Origin: Methylomonas sp. UP202
GTDB lineage: Bacteria; Pseudomonadota; Gammaproteobacteria; Methylococcales; Methylomonadaceae
Direction: 5' to 3'
Length of the DNA stretch: 64,000 bases
Assembly: GCF_029910655.1 (NCBI RefSeq)
Contig: NZ_CP123897.1
Location: 2,283,547 to 2,347,546 of the forward strand
Position numbers and translations under genes: made by a program. Below the pieces are notes generated by a model. The model saw only the letters and a list, made by a program, of their open reading frames with translations, made no database searches and was not told the origin of the DNA. Of this stretch, positions 16,257 to 26,443 are shown one piece after another. Numbering within the stretch: the stretch's first letter is position 1; every line of letters begins with the position of its first letter.

Positions 16257-17732
16257 TTATCGCGCGGTTGTTCGCGGCGCGGCTTCGGTTTGAGCTTGTG
16301 CGTCCGGCACGATCTGCCAACCGCCGCCCAGTGCCTTATAGACCGCCGCCAGTGCGGTCGCGGTGGCGGTTTGGCTTTGCGCCAGCAGGTCTTGGTTTGC
16401 CAGCAGTTGTCGGTCGGCTTCCAACACCGTCAAAAAGTCGGAGACGCCCTCGCGGTAACGCAAGCGCGCCAACTCGACGGCTTTTTCGCTGGCTTTGGCG
16501 GCGGTGGTCAATTCGGCGCGGCGGACCCGCTCCTGGTTATACGCGACCAACGCATTCTCGGTTTCCTCCAGGGCCAGCAACACGGTTTGCTGATATTGCG
16601 CCAGACTGGCTTCGGTACTGGCATCCGCGGCCTTGATCCGCGCGTAGACTCGGCCTAGATCGAAGGCCGCCCAACTGATTTTCGGGCCGACCGAATACGA
16701 TTCCGACCCCGGCGCGACGACATTGGACAAGGTACTGGCTTCCAGAGACAGATTGCCGACGAAGGTTACGCGCGGGAACAGGTCGGCGGTGGCGACGCCG
16801 ATTTGCGCGGTCGCCGCCGCCAGATTGCGTTCGGCGACCCGGATGTCGGGCCGGCGTTGCAGCAACTGGCCGGGGTCGCCGATCTGAATCGTCTCGGGCG
16901 CCGTCGGTAGCGGCTTGTCCGGCGACAGTTCGCCGGTCAACGCATCGGGCAGGCGTCCGGTCAACACGCTCAAGCGGTGGATAGTCCGGCTGATCGCGGC
17001 TTCCAAATTGGGTATCGCCGCTCGGGTGTTGGCCAATTGCGCTTCGGCTTGGTTGGTATCCAGTTCGGTGCCGCGGCCGTTGATCAGTCTAACCTGAGTC
17101 AATTCCAGTGTTTGGCGTTGGTTTTCGGCGTTGTCGCGGTTGATGGCTAGCTGGTGCTGCAAGCCGCGTAACTCGAAATAATTGCGCGCCACTTCGGCGA
17201 TTAGACTGACGCCGACATCGCGTAGCGTGGCTTGCTCCGCCTCGGTTTGGTCGTTGCTGGCCTCGACGCCGCGCCGCACCCGGCCGAACACGTCCAGCTC
17301 CCAGGACGCGTCGAAACCCATGTTGTACAGCTTCAGCTCGCGAGGTACGAAGGCCCGGTTGTTCAGCGCCGAGGTGCTGCGCTTTTGCTCGGTGTAATTG
17401 GCGTGGGAAGTCACGGTCGGCAACAGATTTAGGCCGGATTCCAAGTACAAAGCCCTGGCTTGTTCCAGATTGGCGCGGGCGGCCGCCAGGTCGTAATTGT
17501 GTTCAACCGCGGTATTGACCAAGTCCTGTAACTGGCTGTCGCCGAACAAGGTCCACCAGTGGACTTCGACATCGCCGGCGGCGAACTGCGGACCCTGGGC
17601 ATTGGCGAAGCCGGCCGGCAGTTCGGTGGTCGGCGTTTGGTAATCCGGGCCGACCGCGCAGCCTGGCAAATAGGCGGCGAATAGCAAAGCGGGTAGCGGT
17701 CGCAAGACTATTGAGAAAATCGCTTTAGGCAT
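16257..17732 (-). CDS. RND efflux outer-membrane lipoprotein (NodT/OprM family)
   Basis: A 491-aa outer-membrane channel of a tripartite efflux pump. It has a lipoprotein signal with lipobox LPGC (about residues 22-25, followed by AVGPDYQTP), typical of the OprM/NodT family. Two repeated outer-membrane-efflux domains follow: the first has DLAAARANLEQARALYLESGL, the second has RRPDIRVAERNLAAATAQIGVATADLFPRVTF. The start has an AGGGAGAA ribosome binding site and overlaps the permease stop by 8 nt, so translation is coupled. It is the third gene of the adaptor-permease-channel operon. Confidence 0.94.
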   Translation of the reverse strand: MPKAIFSIVLRPLPALLFAAYLPGCAVGPDYQTPTTELPAGFANAQGPQFAAGDVEVHWWTLFGDSQLQDLVNTAVEHNYDLAAARANLEQARALYLESGLNLLPTVTSHANYTEQKRSTSALNNRAFVPRELKLYNMGFDASWELDVFGRVRRGVEASNDQTEAEQATLRDVGVSLIAEVARNYFELRGLQHQLAINRDNAENQRQTLELTQVRLINGRGTELDTNQAEAQLANTRAAIPNLEAAISRTIHRLSVLTGRLPDALTGELSPDKPLPTAPETIQIGDPGQLLQRRPDIRVAERNLAAATAQIGVATADLFPRVTFVGNLSLEASTLSNVVAPGSESYSVGPKISWAAFDLGRVYARIKAADASTEASLAQYQQTVLLALEETENALVAYNQERVRRAELTTAAKASEKAVELARLRYREGVSDFLTVLEADRQLLANQDLLAQSQTATATALAAVYKALGGGWQIVPDAQAQTEAAPRTTAR

Positions 17733-20700
17733 CGTGTTCTCCCTGCGCGGGGCTAGAGGGGTGGGTCGGTTTCAAACGCTGGGCGATCGCTTGCACCGTC
17801 ACGTAAAACACCGGCGTTAGCAGCAGGCCGAACACGGTCACGCCTATCATGCCGCTGAATACCGCGGTCCCCAACAGGCGCCGGGATTCCGCGCCGGCGC
17901 CGCTGGCGACGACCAGCGGAAACACGCCCATGATGAAGGCGAACGAGGTCATCAAGATCGGCCGCAAACGGATCCGGGCGGCCTCGACTGCCGCGTCGAA
18001 ACGGTTAAGTCCCGATTCTTGCCGGTGCTTGGCGAATTCGACGATCAAAATCGCGTTCTTGCTGGCCAGGCCCACCAGCACGATGAAACCGATCTGGGTG
18101 AAGATGTTGTTATCCATGCCGGCCAACCAGACGCCGGTCATCGACGACAGGATACACATCGGTACGATCAAAATGACCGCGAACGGCAAGGACCAACTTT
18201 CGTACTGGGCCGCCAGCGCCAGGAATACGAAGACGACGCTGAGCGGAAACACCAGCAGCGCCACGTTGCCGGCCAAGACTTGCTGTAGGCTCAGCTCGGT
18301 CCATTCGAAGTCGAAGCCGGGCGGCAGCGAGGATTTCAACAATTGGCTCATCACCGAGATGGCCTGGCCGGAACTGACGCCGGGCAAGGTAGCGCCGTTG
18401 ATTTCGGCGGCCGGATACATGTTGTAGCGGGTGATCTTATCAGGACCGCTGATTTCCTCGACCTTGGCCAATGCGCCGAGCGGCACCATGCCGCCGGTCT
18501 GGTTGCGAGTTTTCAGCTCGGCGATGTCCTTGGGTTTCATTCGAAACTCGGCGTCGGCTTGGGCGACTACTTGGTAGGTGCGGCCGAAGGCGTTGAAATC
18601 GTTGACATACAGCGAACCCAGATAAATTTGCAGCGTATTGAAAATATCGCTTAGCGGCACATCCATTGATTTGGCGCGGGCGCGATCGACATCGACGAAC
18701 AATTGCGGCACGCCGGCCCTGAAGGTGGTGAACAAGCCCACCAAACCCGGTTGCTGATTGCCTTGGCCTATCATTTCGTTGGCGGTTTGCTGCAATGCGG
18801 CTATGCCGGCGTTGTTACGGTCCTGGATTTGCAATTTAAAGCCGCCGACCGAACTCATGCCGCGAATCGGCGGCGGCTCGAACACCGCGATGTAGGCGTC
18901 GCCGATGCCGGACAAGCGTTGACCCAAGGTTTTGACCAATTTGCTGGCGTGCAGGTCGGGCCGGCCGGCGCGAGCGTCGAAACCGTCCAGCCGGGCGAAC
19001 ATCGTCGCGACGTTGGACTGGTTGGCGCCGGTCAGAATCGACCAACCGGCGTAGGCGTTGACGTGAGCGACGCCCTCGGTTTCCAACATGATTTTGGTGG
19101 CTTTTTGCACGACGTCCTGGGTGCGGCCGAGCGCCGCCGCATCCGGCAACTGCGCGTACAGAATCAGATAGCCTTGATCCTGCTGGGGAATAAAGCCGGT
19201 CGGCACTTTTTCGAAGGCCAGGAAGTTCAAGCCGTTCAGGCCGACGTATAGGATCAGTACCACCGCCGTGGTCCGGATCATTCGGCTGACCAGTTTGGAA
19301 TAGCCGACGCTGATCCGATCGAAAAAGCGGTTGAACGGTACGAAAAACCAGCCGAAGGTTTTATCCACCAAACGGGTAAACCAGTCTTTGTCGCCGTGGG
19401 CGCGGTCGAGCAACAGCGCACACAAGGCCGGACTTAAGGTCAGCGAGTTAAACGCGGAAATCACCGTCGAGACCGCGATCGTCAGCGCGAACTGCTTGTA
19501 AAACGCCCCGGACACGCCGGTGATGAAGGCGGTCGGCACGAATACCGCCACCAATACCAACGCGGTGGCGATAATCGGCCCAACCACTTCGCGCATCGCC
19601 AGTTTGGTGGCTTCGCGGGCGCGCAGGCCTTCGGCGATATGGCGCTCGACGTTTTCGACGACGACGATGGCATCGTCGACGACGATACCGATCGCCAACA
19701 CCAAACCGAACAACGACAAGGTATTCAGCGATAAGCCCAGCGCGGCCATCACGCCGAAGGTGCCGATCAGCGACACCGGCACCGCCAGCAGCGGAATCAC
19801 CGCCGCTCGCCAGTTTTGCAGGAACACGATCACGACCAACACCACCAGCAGCAAGGCCTCGAACAAGGTTTTGACCACGGCGTCTATCGATTGCTGCACG
19901 AACACCACGGTGTCGTAAACCAGGATGTAATCCAGGCCCTCGGGGAAGCGGGTTTTCAACTCTTCCATCGCCTTGACCACCGCTGCCTTGGTTTCCAGCG
20001 CGTTGGAGCCGGGCAGTTGGAACATCGCCAGACCGACGGTGGGTTCGCCGTCCAGATACAGGCCGGCGTTATAATCTTTAGCGCCCAACTCGATGCGGGC
20101 CACGTCTTTCAGACGGGTGATCTCGCCGTTCTTGTCCTGCTTGATGACGATGTCGCCGAACTGTTCGGGTTCGGTCAAGCGGCCCAGGGTACTGATCGTA
20201 TATTGGTAAGCGGTCTCGCCGGCCGCCGGTTGTTGGCCGACCACGCCGGCCGCGACTTGGACGTTCTGCTCGCGGACCGCACTGACTACGTCGTTGGCAG
20301 TCAGGTTGCGGGCGGCGATTTGCTCGGGATTCAGCCACAGACGCATGCTGTAATCGCGAGCGCCGAAGACTAAAATATCGCCGACACCCGGTAAACGCGC
20401 CAGCGTGTCGCGGATTTGCAGCAGGGCGTAGTTGCTCAGATAGACGCTGTCGTAACGTTTGTCCGGCGAGACCAGATTGACGACCAGACTCAAATCGGGG
20501 CTGCGCTTTTTAACGCTGATGCCTTGCCGGCGCACTTCTTCCGGCAAGCGCGGCTCGGCCAACGCAACCCGGTTTTGGACCAGCACCTGAGCCTTGTCCA
20601 GATTGGTGCCGGGTTTGAAGGTGATGGTCAGAGACAAGTTGCCGCTGTTGGTCGAGTTCGACGACATATACAACATATCCTCGACGCCGTTGACCTCTTG

Positions 20701-20907
20701 TTCGATCGGCGTCGCCACCGTTTCGGCGACGACGCTGGCGTTGGCGCCGGGGTAGCTGGTGCTGACCACGACCGTCGGCGGGGCGATTTCCGGATATTGG
20801 GCGATCGGCAGGCCGATCAGCGCCAAGCCGCCGACCAACACGATCAAGATCGAAAGTACCGACGCGAATATCGGCCGGTCGATGAAAAAGCGGGTGAAAT
20901 TTCCCAT
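17725..20907 (-). CDS. RND multidrug efflux permease (HAE1/AcrB-MexB family)
   Basis: A 1060-aa inner-membrane proton antiporter. The N-terminus MGNFTRFFIDRPIFASVLSI is typical of HAE1 pumps. Twelve helices are expected; helix 4 contains LVLAIGIVVDDAIVVVENVER with the Asp-Asp proton relay, and helix 10 includes GLASKNAILIVEFAKH with the conserved Lys/Asn. The porter and docking domains are full length. The start is 3 nt after the adaptor stop with AAGGAA upstream. Organic compounds, dyes or antibiotics are likely substrates, but specificity cannot be read. It is divergent from a TetR regulator that probably represses it. Confidence 0.96.
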   Translation of the reverse strand: MGNFTRFFIDRPIFASVLSILIVLVGGLALIGLPIAQYPEIAPPTVVVSTSYPGANASVVAETVATPIEQEVNGVEDMLYMSSNSTNSGNLSLTITFKPGTNLDKAQVLVQNRVALAEPRLPEEVRRQGISVKKRSPDLSLVVNLVSPDKRYDSVYLSNYALLQIRDTLARLPGVGDILVFGARDYSMRLWLNPEQIAARNLTANDVVSAVREQNVQVAAGVVGQQPAAGETAYQYTISTLGRLTEPEQFGDIVIKQDKNGEITRLKDVARIELGAKDYNAGLYLDGEPTVGLAMFQLPGSNALETKAAVVKAMEELKTRFPEGLDYILVYDTVVFVQQSIDAVVKTLFEALLLVVLVVIVFLQNWRAAVIPLLAVPVSLIGTFGVMAALGLSLNTLSLFGLVLAIGIVVDDAIVVVENVERHIAEGLRAREATKLAMREVVGPIIATALVLVAVFVPTAFITGVSGAFYKQFALTIAVSTVISAFNSLTLSPALCALLLDRAHGDKDWFTRLVDKTFGWFFVPFNRFFDRISVGYSKLVSRMIRTTAVVLILYVGLNGLNFLAFEKVPTGFIPQQDQGYLILYAQLPDAAALGRTQDVVQKATKIMLETEGVAHVNAYAGWSILTGANQSNVATMFARLDGFDARAGRPDLHASKLVKTLGQRLSGIGDAYIAVFEPPPIRGMSSVGGFKLQIQDRNNAGIAALQQTANEMIGQGNQQPGLVGLFTTFRAGVPQLFVDVDRARAKSMDVPLSDIFNTLQIYLGSLYVNDFNAFGRTYQVVAQADAEFRMKPKDIAELKTRNQTGGMVPLGALAKVEEISGPDKITRYNMYPAAEINGATLPGVSSGQAISVMSQLLKSSLPPGFDFEWTELSLQQVLAGNVALLVFPLSVVFVFLALAAQYESWSLPFAVILIVPMCILSSMTGVWLAGMDNNIFTQIGFIVLVGLASKNAILIVEFAKHRQESGLNRFDAAVEAARIRLRPILMTSFAFIMGVFPLVVASGAGAESRRLLGTAVFSGMIGVTVFGLLLTPVFYVTVQAIAQRLKPTHPSSPAQGEHDA

Positions 20908-20910
20908 GGC

Positions 20911-22119
20911 TTAGGTTCCTTGTCCCGAGTTCAGGGCGATGCGTTCCGGATTAACCTTGGCGCCGGGCCGCAGCTTTTGCTGGCCTTCGACGACGACCCA
21001 CTCGCCGGCCCGCAAGCCGTCGCTGATCACGCGCATTTCGCCGATCCGCGCGCCCGGCGTGACCTTGCGGTATTCGACTTGTTGTTCCTGATTCATCACC
21101 CATACGAAGCGCTGGGCTTGGTCGGTGCCGACGGCTCTATCGGGTATCAGCAACGCGTCGTAGGGCGCGCCGCCTTGCACGCGCATCCGGGCGAACAAGC
21201 CCGGACTGAGCAGTTCGTCGGGATTGGCGAATACGCCGCGCAGGGCGATCGTGCCGGTGGCGCGGTTCTCCTGCGGCGCCACGTAATCGAGCTGGCCGCG
21301 ATGCGGGAAGCCGGATTCGTCAGCTACCGCCACTTCGGCCGGCGTGCCTTTCAGTTCGGCCGCGCCGGGCTTGCGTTGCAAGGCCTGGCGCCGGTATTTC
21401 AATAAGGATTGCTCGTCGGCATCGACATAGACATAGACCGGATCGATCGAGGTCACGTTGGTCAACACCGTTATATCGCCGCCGGTGACCAGATTGCCGG
21501 CGGTCAGCATTTCCCTGCCCACTCGGCCGTCGATCGGTGCGCGGATCTCGCAGTATTCGACGTTGAGGCGGGCGGCGTAGACGTTGGCTTCGGCCGATTG
21601 CACCGCACCGTCCGCTTCGCGCCAGCCTTTGGCGCGGGTGTCGTATTCTTCGGTGGAAATCGCCTTGGCCTTGACCAGGTTTTCGGCGCGGCTCCAGTCG
21701 TTCTTGGCCAGTTCGCGCTTGGACTTGGCGCGCTCCAGTTCGGCGATGGCGTAGTTTAGTTGGGCCTTATAGGGCCGGGCATCGATGACGAACAGCAAGT
21801 CGCCCTTGTTGACCTTGGCGCCGGCCGTGAAATTGACCTTTTCCAGATAACCGCCAACTCGGGCACGGACTTCCACCGAGCTGATCGCTTCGACCCGGCC
21901 GGTATACTCGTCCCACTCGGTGACGCTCTGGGCCAGCGGCTGAGCGGCTTTGACGGCGGCCGGCGGCGGCGTGCCATTGGCGGCATTGCCGGTTTCGCCG
22001 CAACCGCTGAGTAAAAACTGCAGCAAGGCCAGTAGCGCCAGCACGCCAGGCGTGAACGGTGTCGAGAAAAATGCGGCGGATTTTGCCGGCGGGACCGAGG
22101 GCTGATTTATTCGTGTCAT
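20911..22119 (-). CDS. RND efflux periplasmic adaptor (membrane fusion) lipoprotein
   Basis: A 402-aa adaptor linking permease and outer-membrane channel. It has an N-terminal hydrophobic stretch with lipobox LSGC (about 37-40), followed by a lipoyl half-motif (EVRARVGGYLEKVNFTAGAKVNKGDLLFVID). Helical-hairpin segments YAIAELERAKSKRELAKNDWSRAENL come next, then the second lipoyl half RAPIDGRVGREMLTAGNLV and beta-barrel and membrane-proximal domains. The sequence fits the AcrA/MexA group. It is the first gene of the operon, with a palindromic operator just upstream. Confidence 0.94.
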   Translation of the reverse strand: MTRINQPSVPPAKSAAFFSTPFTPGVLALLALLQFLLSGCGETGNAANGTPPPAAVKAAQPLAQSVTEWDEYTGRVEAISSVEVRARVGGYLEKVNFTAGAKVNKGDLLFVIDARPYKAQLNYAIAELERAKSKRELAKNDWSRAENLVKAKAISTEEYDTRAKGWREADGAVQSAEANVYAARLNVEYCEIRAPIDGRVGREMLTAGNLVTGGDITVLTNVTSIDPVYVYVDADEQSLLKYRRQALQRKPGAAELKGTPAEVAVADESGFPHRGQLDYVAPQENRATGTIALRGVFANPDELLSPGLFARMRVQGGAPYDALLIPDRAVGTDQAQRFVWVMNQEQQVEYRKVTPGARIGEMRVISDGLRAGEWVVVEGQQKLRPGAKVNPERIALNSGQGT

Positions 22120-22146
22120 GGCGGTTAACGCTCCTGCGCTATCTAA

Positions 22147-22168
22147 AACGGTAATACATATTACCGTT
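22147..22168. promoter_or_regulatory. Palindromic operator between efflux operon and TetR gene
   Basis: Perfect 9-bp inverted repeats, aacggtaat and attaccgtt, are separated by 4 nt (acat). The site lies 28 nt upstream of the adaptor ATG and 54 nt upstream of the regulator ATG. Size and place fit a TetR-family operator controlling both sides. Confidence 0.75.
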
Positions 22169-22221
22169 AAGTCTAGGGTATCATCTTGGTTCGAGTCAAC
22201 TGAATTTATTGGGTTTTACCG

Positions 22222-22842
22222 ATGGTGAAATGCGGACGCCCCCCCAAGGGCGCTGAACAGCAAAGCCGCGATCGCGTGTTGGATGCGGCGCTGCAATTAT
22301 TCCTGGAACACGGCTACGGCAACTTGGCCATGGAAACCATTGCCCGCGACGCCAGGGTATCGCTACGCACCATCTATAACGAATTCGGTGGCAAGGCCGG
22401 CTTGTTCGGAGCCTTGATCAAGCGTTGCAGCGACCGCATCATCGACACGTTGGCCGGCGACATAGTTCCGGAGGTGGCGCTGGTCGAATTCGGCACGCAA
22501 TTCTTGTTTCGGGTATCGCGCCCGGAAGTGGTCAGAATGCGGGCCATTCTGATCGGCGAATCGCCGCGCTTTCCCGATCTCGCCATTCAATTCTACGAGC
22601 ATGGCCCGCGCCGCACGTTGGACTTGTTGAGCCGTTACTTTTCCACGCAGCAGCAGCTGGGCCGAATTCGGCCGGGCGACCCGGAGTTTTTGGCCAGCCA
22701 GTTCGTCAGCGCCTTGCGCAACGAGCGCTTTCAGCGCTTACAACTCGGTCTGGAACCGACGCCGGACGAGGCGCAGGTCGAAGCTTGGGTCCGGCAATCC
22801 TGCGAATTGTTTTTGCGCGGTTGCGCGACCGGCTCCGGATAA
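22222..22842 (+). CDS. TetR-family repressor of efflux operon
   Basis: A 206-aa regulator. The N-terminal TetR helix-turn-helix spans residues about 12-60: SRDRVLDAALQLFLEHGYGNLAMETIARDARVS then LRTIYNEFGGKAGLFGALI. The C-terminal ligand-binding region (from about 70) resembles AcrR/TtgR C-terminal domains, with a conserved RVSRPEVVRMRAILIGESPRFPDLA stretch. It is transcribed away from the RND operon, across 102 bp containing a perfect palindromic operator. Autoregulation and drug-responsive derepression are inferred from the family and layout. Confidence 0.92.
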   Translation: MVKCGRPPKGAEQQSRDRVLDAALQLFLEHGYGNLAMETIARDARVSLRTIYNEFGGKAGLFGALIKRCSDRIIDTLAGDIVPEVALVEFGTQFLFRVSRPEVVRMRAILIGESPRFPDLAIQFYEHGPRRTLDLLSRYFSTQQQLGRIRPGDPEFLASQFVSALRNERFQRLQLGLEPTPDEAQVEAWVRQSCELFLRGCATGSG

Positions 22843-22995
22843 GTCTAACGCATCATGCGAGGCGAGCCTTAGCGCTGGACGGTTTGAGGTTAAAAACAAT
22901 GAAATAAACCTGATAAAACTCAGGATATGTTCCCGAGTCTGACCAGGTCGCCGCCGTCGATAATGCCGGGCTTTTATCCACTACCGGTCATTACG

Positions 22996-23523
22996 ATGCA
23001 AAAATTGCTACTCCCCTTCGGTGCGCTGCTACTGTCCAATTCCGTTCTGGCGCACGGTCCGACCCCGCAAAAAGCCAAGGAAAGCGTCACTATTCAGGCG
23101 CCGGTCGCCAAGGTTTGGGAAGCGGTCAAAAATTTCGACGACATCGGCCAATGGCATCCCGATTTGAAAGCCGCCGAAGGCGACGGCAAAAATGCCAGCG
23201 GCGGCACCCGCAAACTCACCTTTCAAAACGGTGAAAGCGTCGTCGAGGAACTGGATTACTACAGCGAGCCCGAGCACGAATACAGCTATCGCTTGAAAGC
23301 CGAAAACGTCAAGGCCTTCCCGACCAGTTCGCACACCGTCGATTTGAAAGTCGCCCCCGGCGATGGCGCCGACAGTAGCGTGGTGACCGTGAAAAGCCGG
23401 TTTTATCGCGGCGACACCGGCAACACCCCGCCGGAAAACCTCAGCGACGAAGCCGCCGTCAGGGCCATGACTCAATTTATCAAGGACGGTTTGAGCGGGT
23501 TGAAGGCCAAGCTCGAGAAATAG
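22996..23523 (+). CDS. MxaD-like periplasmic SRPBCC protein
   Basis: A 175-aa exported protein with a clear signal peptide (MQKLLLPFGALLLSNSVLAHG). A SRPBCC/START-like fold follows: VTIQAPVAKVWEAVKNFDDIGQWHPDLK, GGTRKLTFQNGESVVEELDYYS, YSYRLK. This resembles MxaD, a protein of the methanol dehydrogenase gene cluster that helps electron transfer between methanol dehydrogenase and cytochrome cL. I chose the ATG at 22996, where the signal peptide begins; an upstream ATG would add 23 non-signal residues. The rest of the mxa cluster is not nearby, so this is an isolated homologue. General SRPBCC function is an alternative. Confidence 0.78.
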   Translation: MQKLLLPFGALLLSNSVLAHGPTPQKAKESVTIQAPVAKVWEAVKNFDDIGQWHPDLKAAEGDGKNASGGTRKLTFQNGESVVEELDYYSEPEHEYSYRLKAENVKAFPTSSHTVDLKVAPGDGADSSVVTVKSRFYRGDTGNTPPENLSDEAAVRAMTQFIKDGLSGLKAKLEK

Positions 23524-24001
23524 TCGTTCCGCGACTGCGGCGGCACTTCGTGGTATCGAAAGCGGTGCCGCGAGACTTGGCTACACATGCCGGCGAACAG
23601 GGGCGTTATCGGTTCGCCGAAAGCATTGCCTCGTCCCTCCCTACAACGATGGTTGCTTAGTGCGACGTCGTTCCGGCATGGATTGCCGGACCCGTTGGAG
23701 CGCGGAGCGAATCCAGACGCCAAGGACGGATTTAAGCCATACCATCCATGGCACTGGATGCGCGCTTCCCGGCGGGCATGACGGTCTTGAACAAATCTGA
23801 CAAAGTAGAATTACGTCGTTTTTAAAAACCAGAGTAAGGACACTTTGCTGGCGATACGCCCGGAGTCGCACAAAAATCGCGTGTTCCGGGGAGTCGAGAA
23901 TGGAGCCGGATCGATTTGCGGCGAGTCGGTCGAAAGAACGTGGCTCGGTCGAGCGATTTTAAGCTTGCCATCACACTTAGAACACCGGTTGCGGGGCATG
24001 G
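23524..24001. other. Intergenic region with dispersed palindromic repeat
   Basis: About 480 bp without a credible gene between two convergent genes. It contains a palindromic unit at about 23,671-23,690 (tccggca-tggat-tgccgga) followed by gcgaatccagacgccaag and tggatgcgcgcttcccggcg, a layout common to dispersed intergenic repeats in gammaproteobacteria. Confidence 0.45.
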
Positions 24002-26443
24002 TTAAAATTCAACCTTAAGCGAGCCCAGGAACGTGCGCGGCGCTCCCGGAATGATGTCCGCGCGCGGAATCGCCGAATCGATAGCGTCGGTACCGACGTA
24101 ATAAATCTTGTCCAGCAGATTGTTGACGTTGAATTGCGCGGTCATCGTCGATCCCATCGCGCGAAAGCGGTAACTGATCGCGCTATCCACCCGCACATAC
24201 CCCGGCAGTTGCACGCTGTTTTCCTTGTCGCCCTGTCGCACGCCCGCCAGGAAAGCGCCGGCTGCCAAGCTCAGACCGCGCAGTGGTTCGGCATCCACTT
24301 CGTAACGAGTCCAGATACTGCCGGAATGGCGCGGCGCCAGCGGCAGTTGATGGCCTTGATTGCCGTCGTTGTCCTGGGTGATCTTAGTGTCGGCCCAGGC
24401 GTAGGCGGCGTTGATGCTGAGATTGTCGGTCAATTTGCCGTTCAGGTCGAACTCCAAACCTCGGCTGCGCGCGGCGCCGATCGCGGACTGGTCGGTCAAA
24501 TCGGTGACGGTTTGGGTGTTGGCGGTGAGTACGTTGCGTTTTTCCAAGTGATAAAACGCTAAATTCGCCGTCAGGCGGCCGTCCCAAAATTCGCTCTTGA
24601 TTCCGGCTTCGAATTGCGAGGAGGTTTCCGGCGCAAAAGGTCGGCCGTCCGCCGAGCGGCCGTTGTTGGTACCGAAGGCCTCGTTAAAATTGCCGAAGAC
24701 CGACAACCATGACAACGGTTTGTACAATATGCCGACGCGGGGACTGAAACGTTCGGTACGGTTGTAACTGAAATTGGCTTGCGCCGCGCTGAGCGAATCC
24801 GCAAAATTGTCGCCCCGCCCAGTCTCGGCCCAATCGTGGCGGCCACCGCCGGTCAGAAACAGGTTGTTCAGCAACTGAATCTGATCTTGAAAATACACGC
24901 CGTGCCAGCGGTCCTTCATGACGCTGACTTGGCGAAAATCGCCCCAACCCGCAAAATCCACTAAGTCGACCGGTAACGCCGGAAATACCGGATTGAAAAT
25001 ATCCACCGCCGCGAACGGCGAGGTATCGAAAGCGTGGAAGCGGTAGAGGCTTTCCTTTTGGAAATAGTCGTACCCCAACAATACCTCATGTTTTAACCCG
25101 CCAGTCCGGAATTTGCCGGTCAGCGACAAGTCCGATGCGTAAAACGCCTGATCGTCGGTCTGGCCGACGCCGTTCCGGAACACGCGACGGTTGTCGTCCA
25201 GCAAAAATACTGGCTTGATGGCCCGGTCCATATAGGTTTTGTGCGGTACCGCCATGAAATGATGGCGGACGGTCCAGTTGTCGTCGAATTGATGATGCCA
25301 ATTCAGATTGATCGCCAACTGGTCCTGATTGTCCAGCGGGTCTTTAGGATCGTTGAGAAAGCGACTAATGGGAATGTTGGCGGGGCGATTAAGCACGGCA
25401 GGTATGCCGTCGTCGCGTTGGAAGTCGTCGTTTTGAAACTCCAGACCGAGACTAAGCTCGGTGCGGTCTGACGGCCGCCACGTCAAAGTCGGCGCCACCA
25501 ATACCCGTTCCATCGACACGTAATCGCGAAACGAATTGTTGTCCTGATAGGCGATGTTCAAGCGGTAAAGCAAGGTTTTGTCGGCGTTTAGCGGACCGCC
25601 GAAATCCAAATGAGTGCGATAGAAATCGTAGGAACCGAATTGCTGTTCGATGGAATGGTAGTCGCGGTCCAAGGCTTGTTTGGTGACTATATTGACCAAA
25701 CCGCCAGGCTGGCCACGGCCGTACAACATCGCCGACGGCCCTTTCAACACCTCGATCCGCTCCAGATTGGCGGTGTCGAAGTTAAATCCCTCCAAGCGCA
25801 AACCGTTCCGGAAAACCGCCGAATCGCCGACAAAGCCGCGTAGCACGAATACGTTGTAAACGCCACCGTCGACGGGCATGAAACCCACGCCGCTGACGGT
25901 TTCCACCGCTTGCTGCAGCGAATTGGCTTTTCGGTCGTTCATGACGGCGCGCGGAACCACTTGTACCGAGAACGGCGTATCGATGATCGGCGTATCGGTT
26001 TTGGTGGCGGTTTGAGTGTTGGGTAAGCCGTAGTCCGGATTGTGGGGATCGCCCGCGGCGTAAACCGGCGTGCCTAATACGGTTACCGGTGGCATCGCGG
26101 CGGGCGCTAAATCTAAGTGGCTGGCGCCGGGCTTATGGCGCGCATCCTGGCTTAACACCACCGCCTGTGGTGTCGTAAACCGAAAGTTCAGTCCGCTACC
26201 GCTCAGCAATTGTTTCAAGGCTGGTTCCGGTTCTAGGCGGCCGGCGAGGGCTGGGGCGTGCAAACCGTGCGTCAGTTCTTCGTTGAATGCGATGCGGATT
26301 CCGGTGGCTTGCGAATAGGCCAACAAGGATTGCGACAGGCTCTGCGCGGGGATGGCAAATTCCACCGGTTCGGCGGCGGCCGGTCGCGCGGCGAGAACGG
26401 CGGCCACGGCGAGGCTTAACGGCAGGCGGGGCGAAAAATCCAT
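24002..26443 (-). CDS. TonB-dependent siderophore receptor/transducer with STN domain
   Basis: An 813-aa outer-membrane receptor of the FpvA/FecA class. After the signal peptide (ending ARPAAAEP) comes an STN signalling domain: VEFAIPAQSLSQSLLAYSQATGIRIAF to about residue 95. Next are a TonB-box region (PPVTVLGTP), a plug with PIIDTPFSVQVVPR and VFVLRGFVGDSAVFRNGLR, RIEVLKGPSAMLYGRGQPGGLVNIVTKQ, and a barrel ending FLGSLKVEF. The STN domain would contact the FecR protein encoded upstream to switch on the sigma factor when the siderophore binds. The ATG has an AGGAG site. An 800-bp repeat-rich gap separates it from fecR. Confidence 0.94.
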   Translation of the reverse strand: MDFSPRLPLSLAVAAVLAARPAAAEPVEFAIPAQSLSQSLLAYSQATGIRIAFNEELTHGLHAPALAGRLEPEPALKQLLSGSGLNFRFTTPQAVVLSQDARHKPGASHLDLAPAAMPPVTVLGTPVYAAGDPHNPDYGLPNTQTATKTDTPIIDTPFSVQVVPRAVMNDRKANSLQQAVETVSGVGFMPVDGGVYNVFVLRGFVGDSAVFRNGLRLEGFNFDTANLERIEVLKGPSAMLYGRGQPGGLVNIVTKQALDRDYHSIEQQFGSYDFYRTHLDFGGPLNADKTLLYRLNIAYQDNNSFRDYVSMERVLVAPTLTWRPSDRTELSLGLEFQNDDFQRDDGIPAVLNRPANIPISRFLNDPKDPLDNQDQLAINLNWHHQFDDNWTVRHHFMAVPHKTYMDRAIKPVFLLDDNRRVFRNGVGQTDDQAFYASDLSLTGKFRTGGLKHEVLLGYDYFQKESLYRFHAFDTSPFAAVDIFNPVFPALPVDLVDFAGWGDFRQVSVMKDRWHGVYFQDQIQLLNNLFLTGGGRHDWAETGRGDNFADSLSAAQANFSYNRTERFSPRVGILYKPLSWLSVFGNFNEAFGTNNGRSADGRPFAPETSSQFEAGIKSEFWDGRLTANLAFYHLEKRNVLTANTQTVTDLTDQSAIGAARSRGLEFDLNGKLTDNLSINAAYAWADTKITQDNDGNQGHQLPLAPRHSGSIWTRYEVDAEPLRGLSLAAGAFLAGVRQGDKENSVQLPGYVRVDSAISYRFRAMGSTMTAQFNVNNLLDKIYYVGTDAIDSAIPRADIIPGAPRTFLGSLKVEF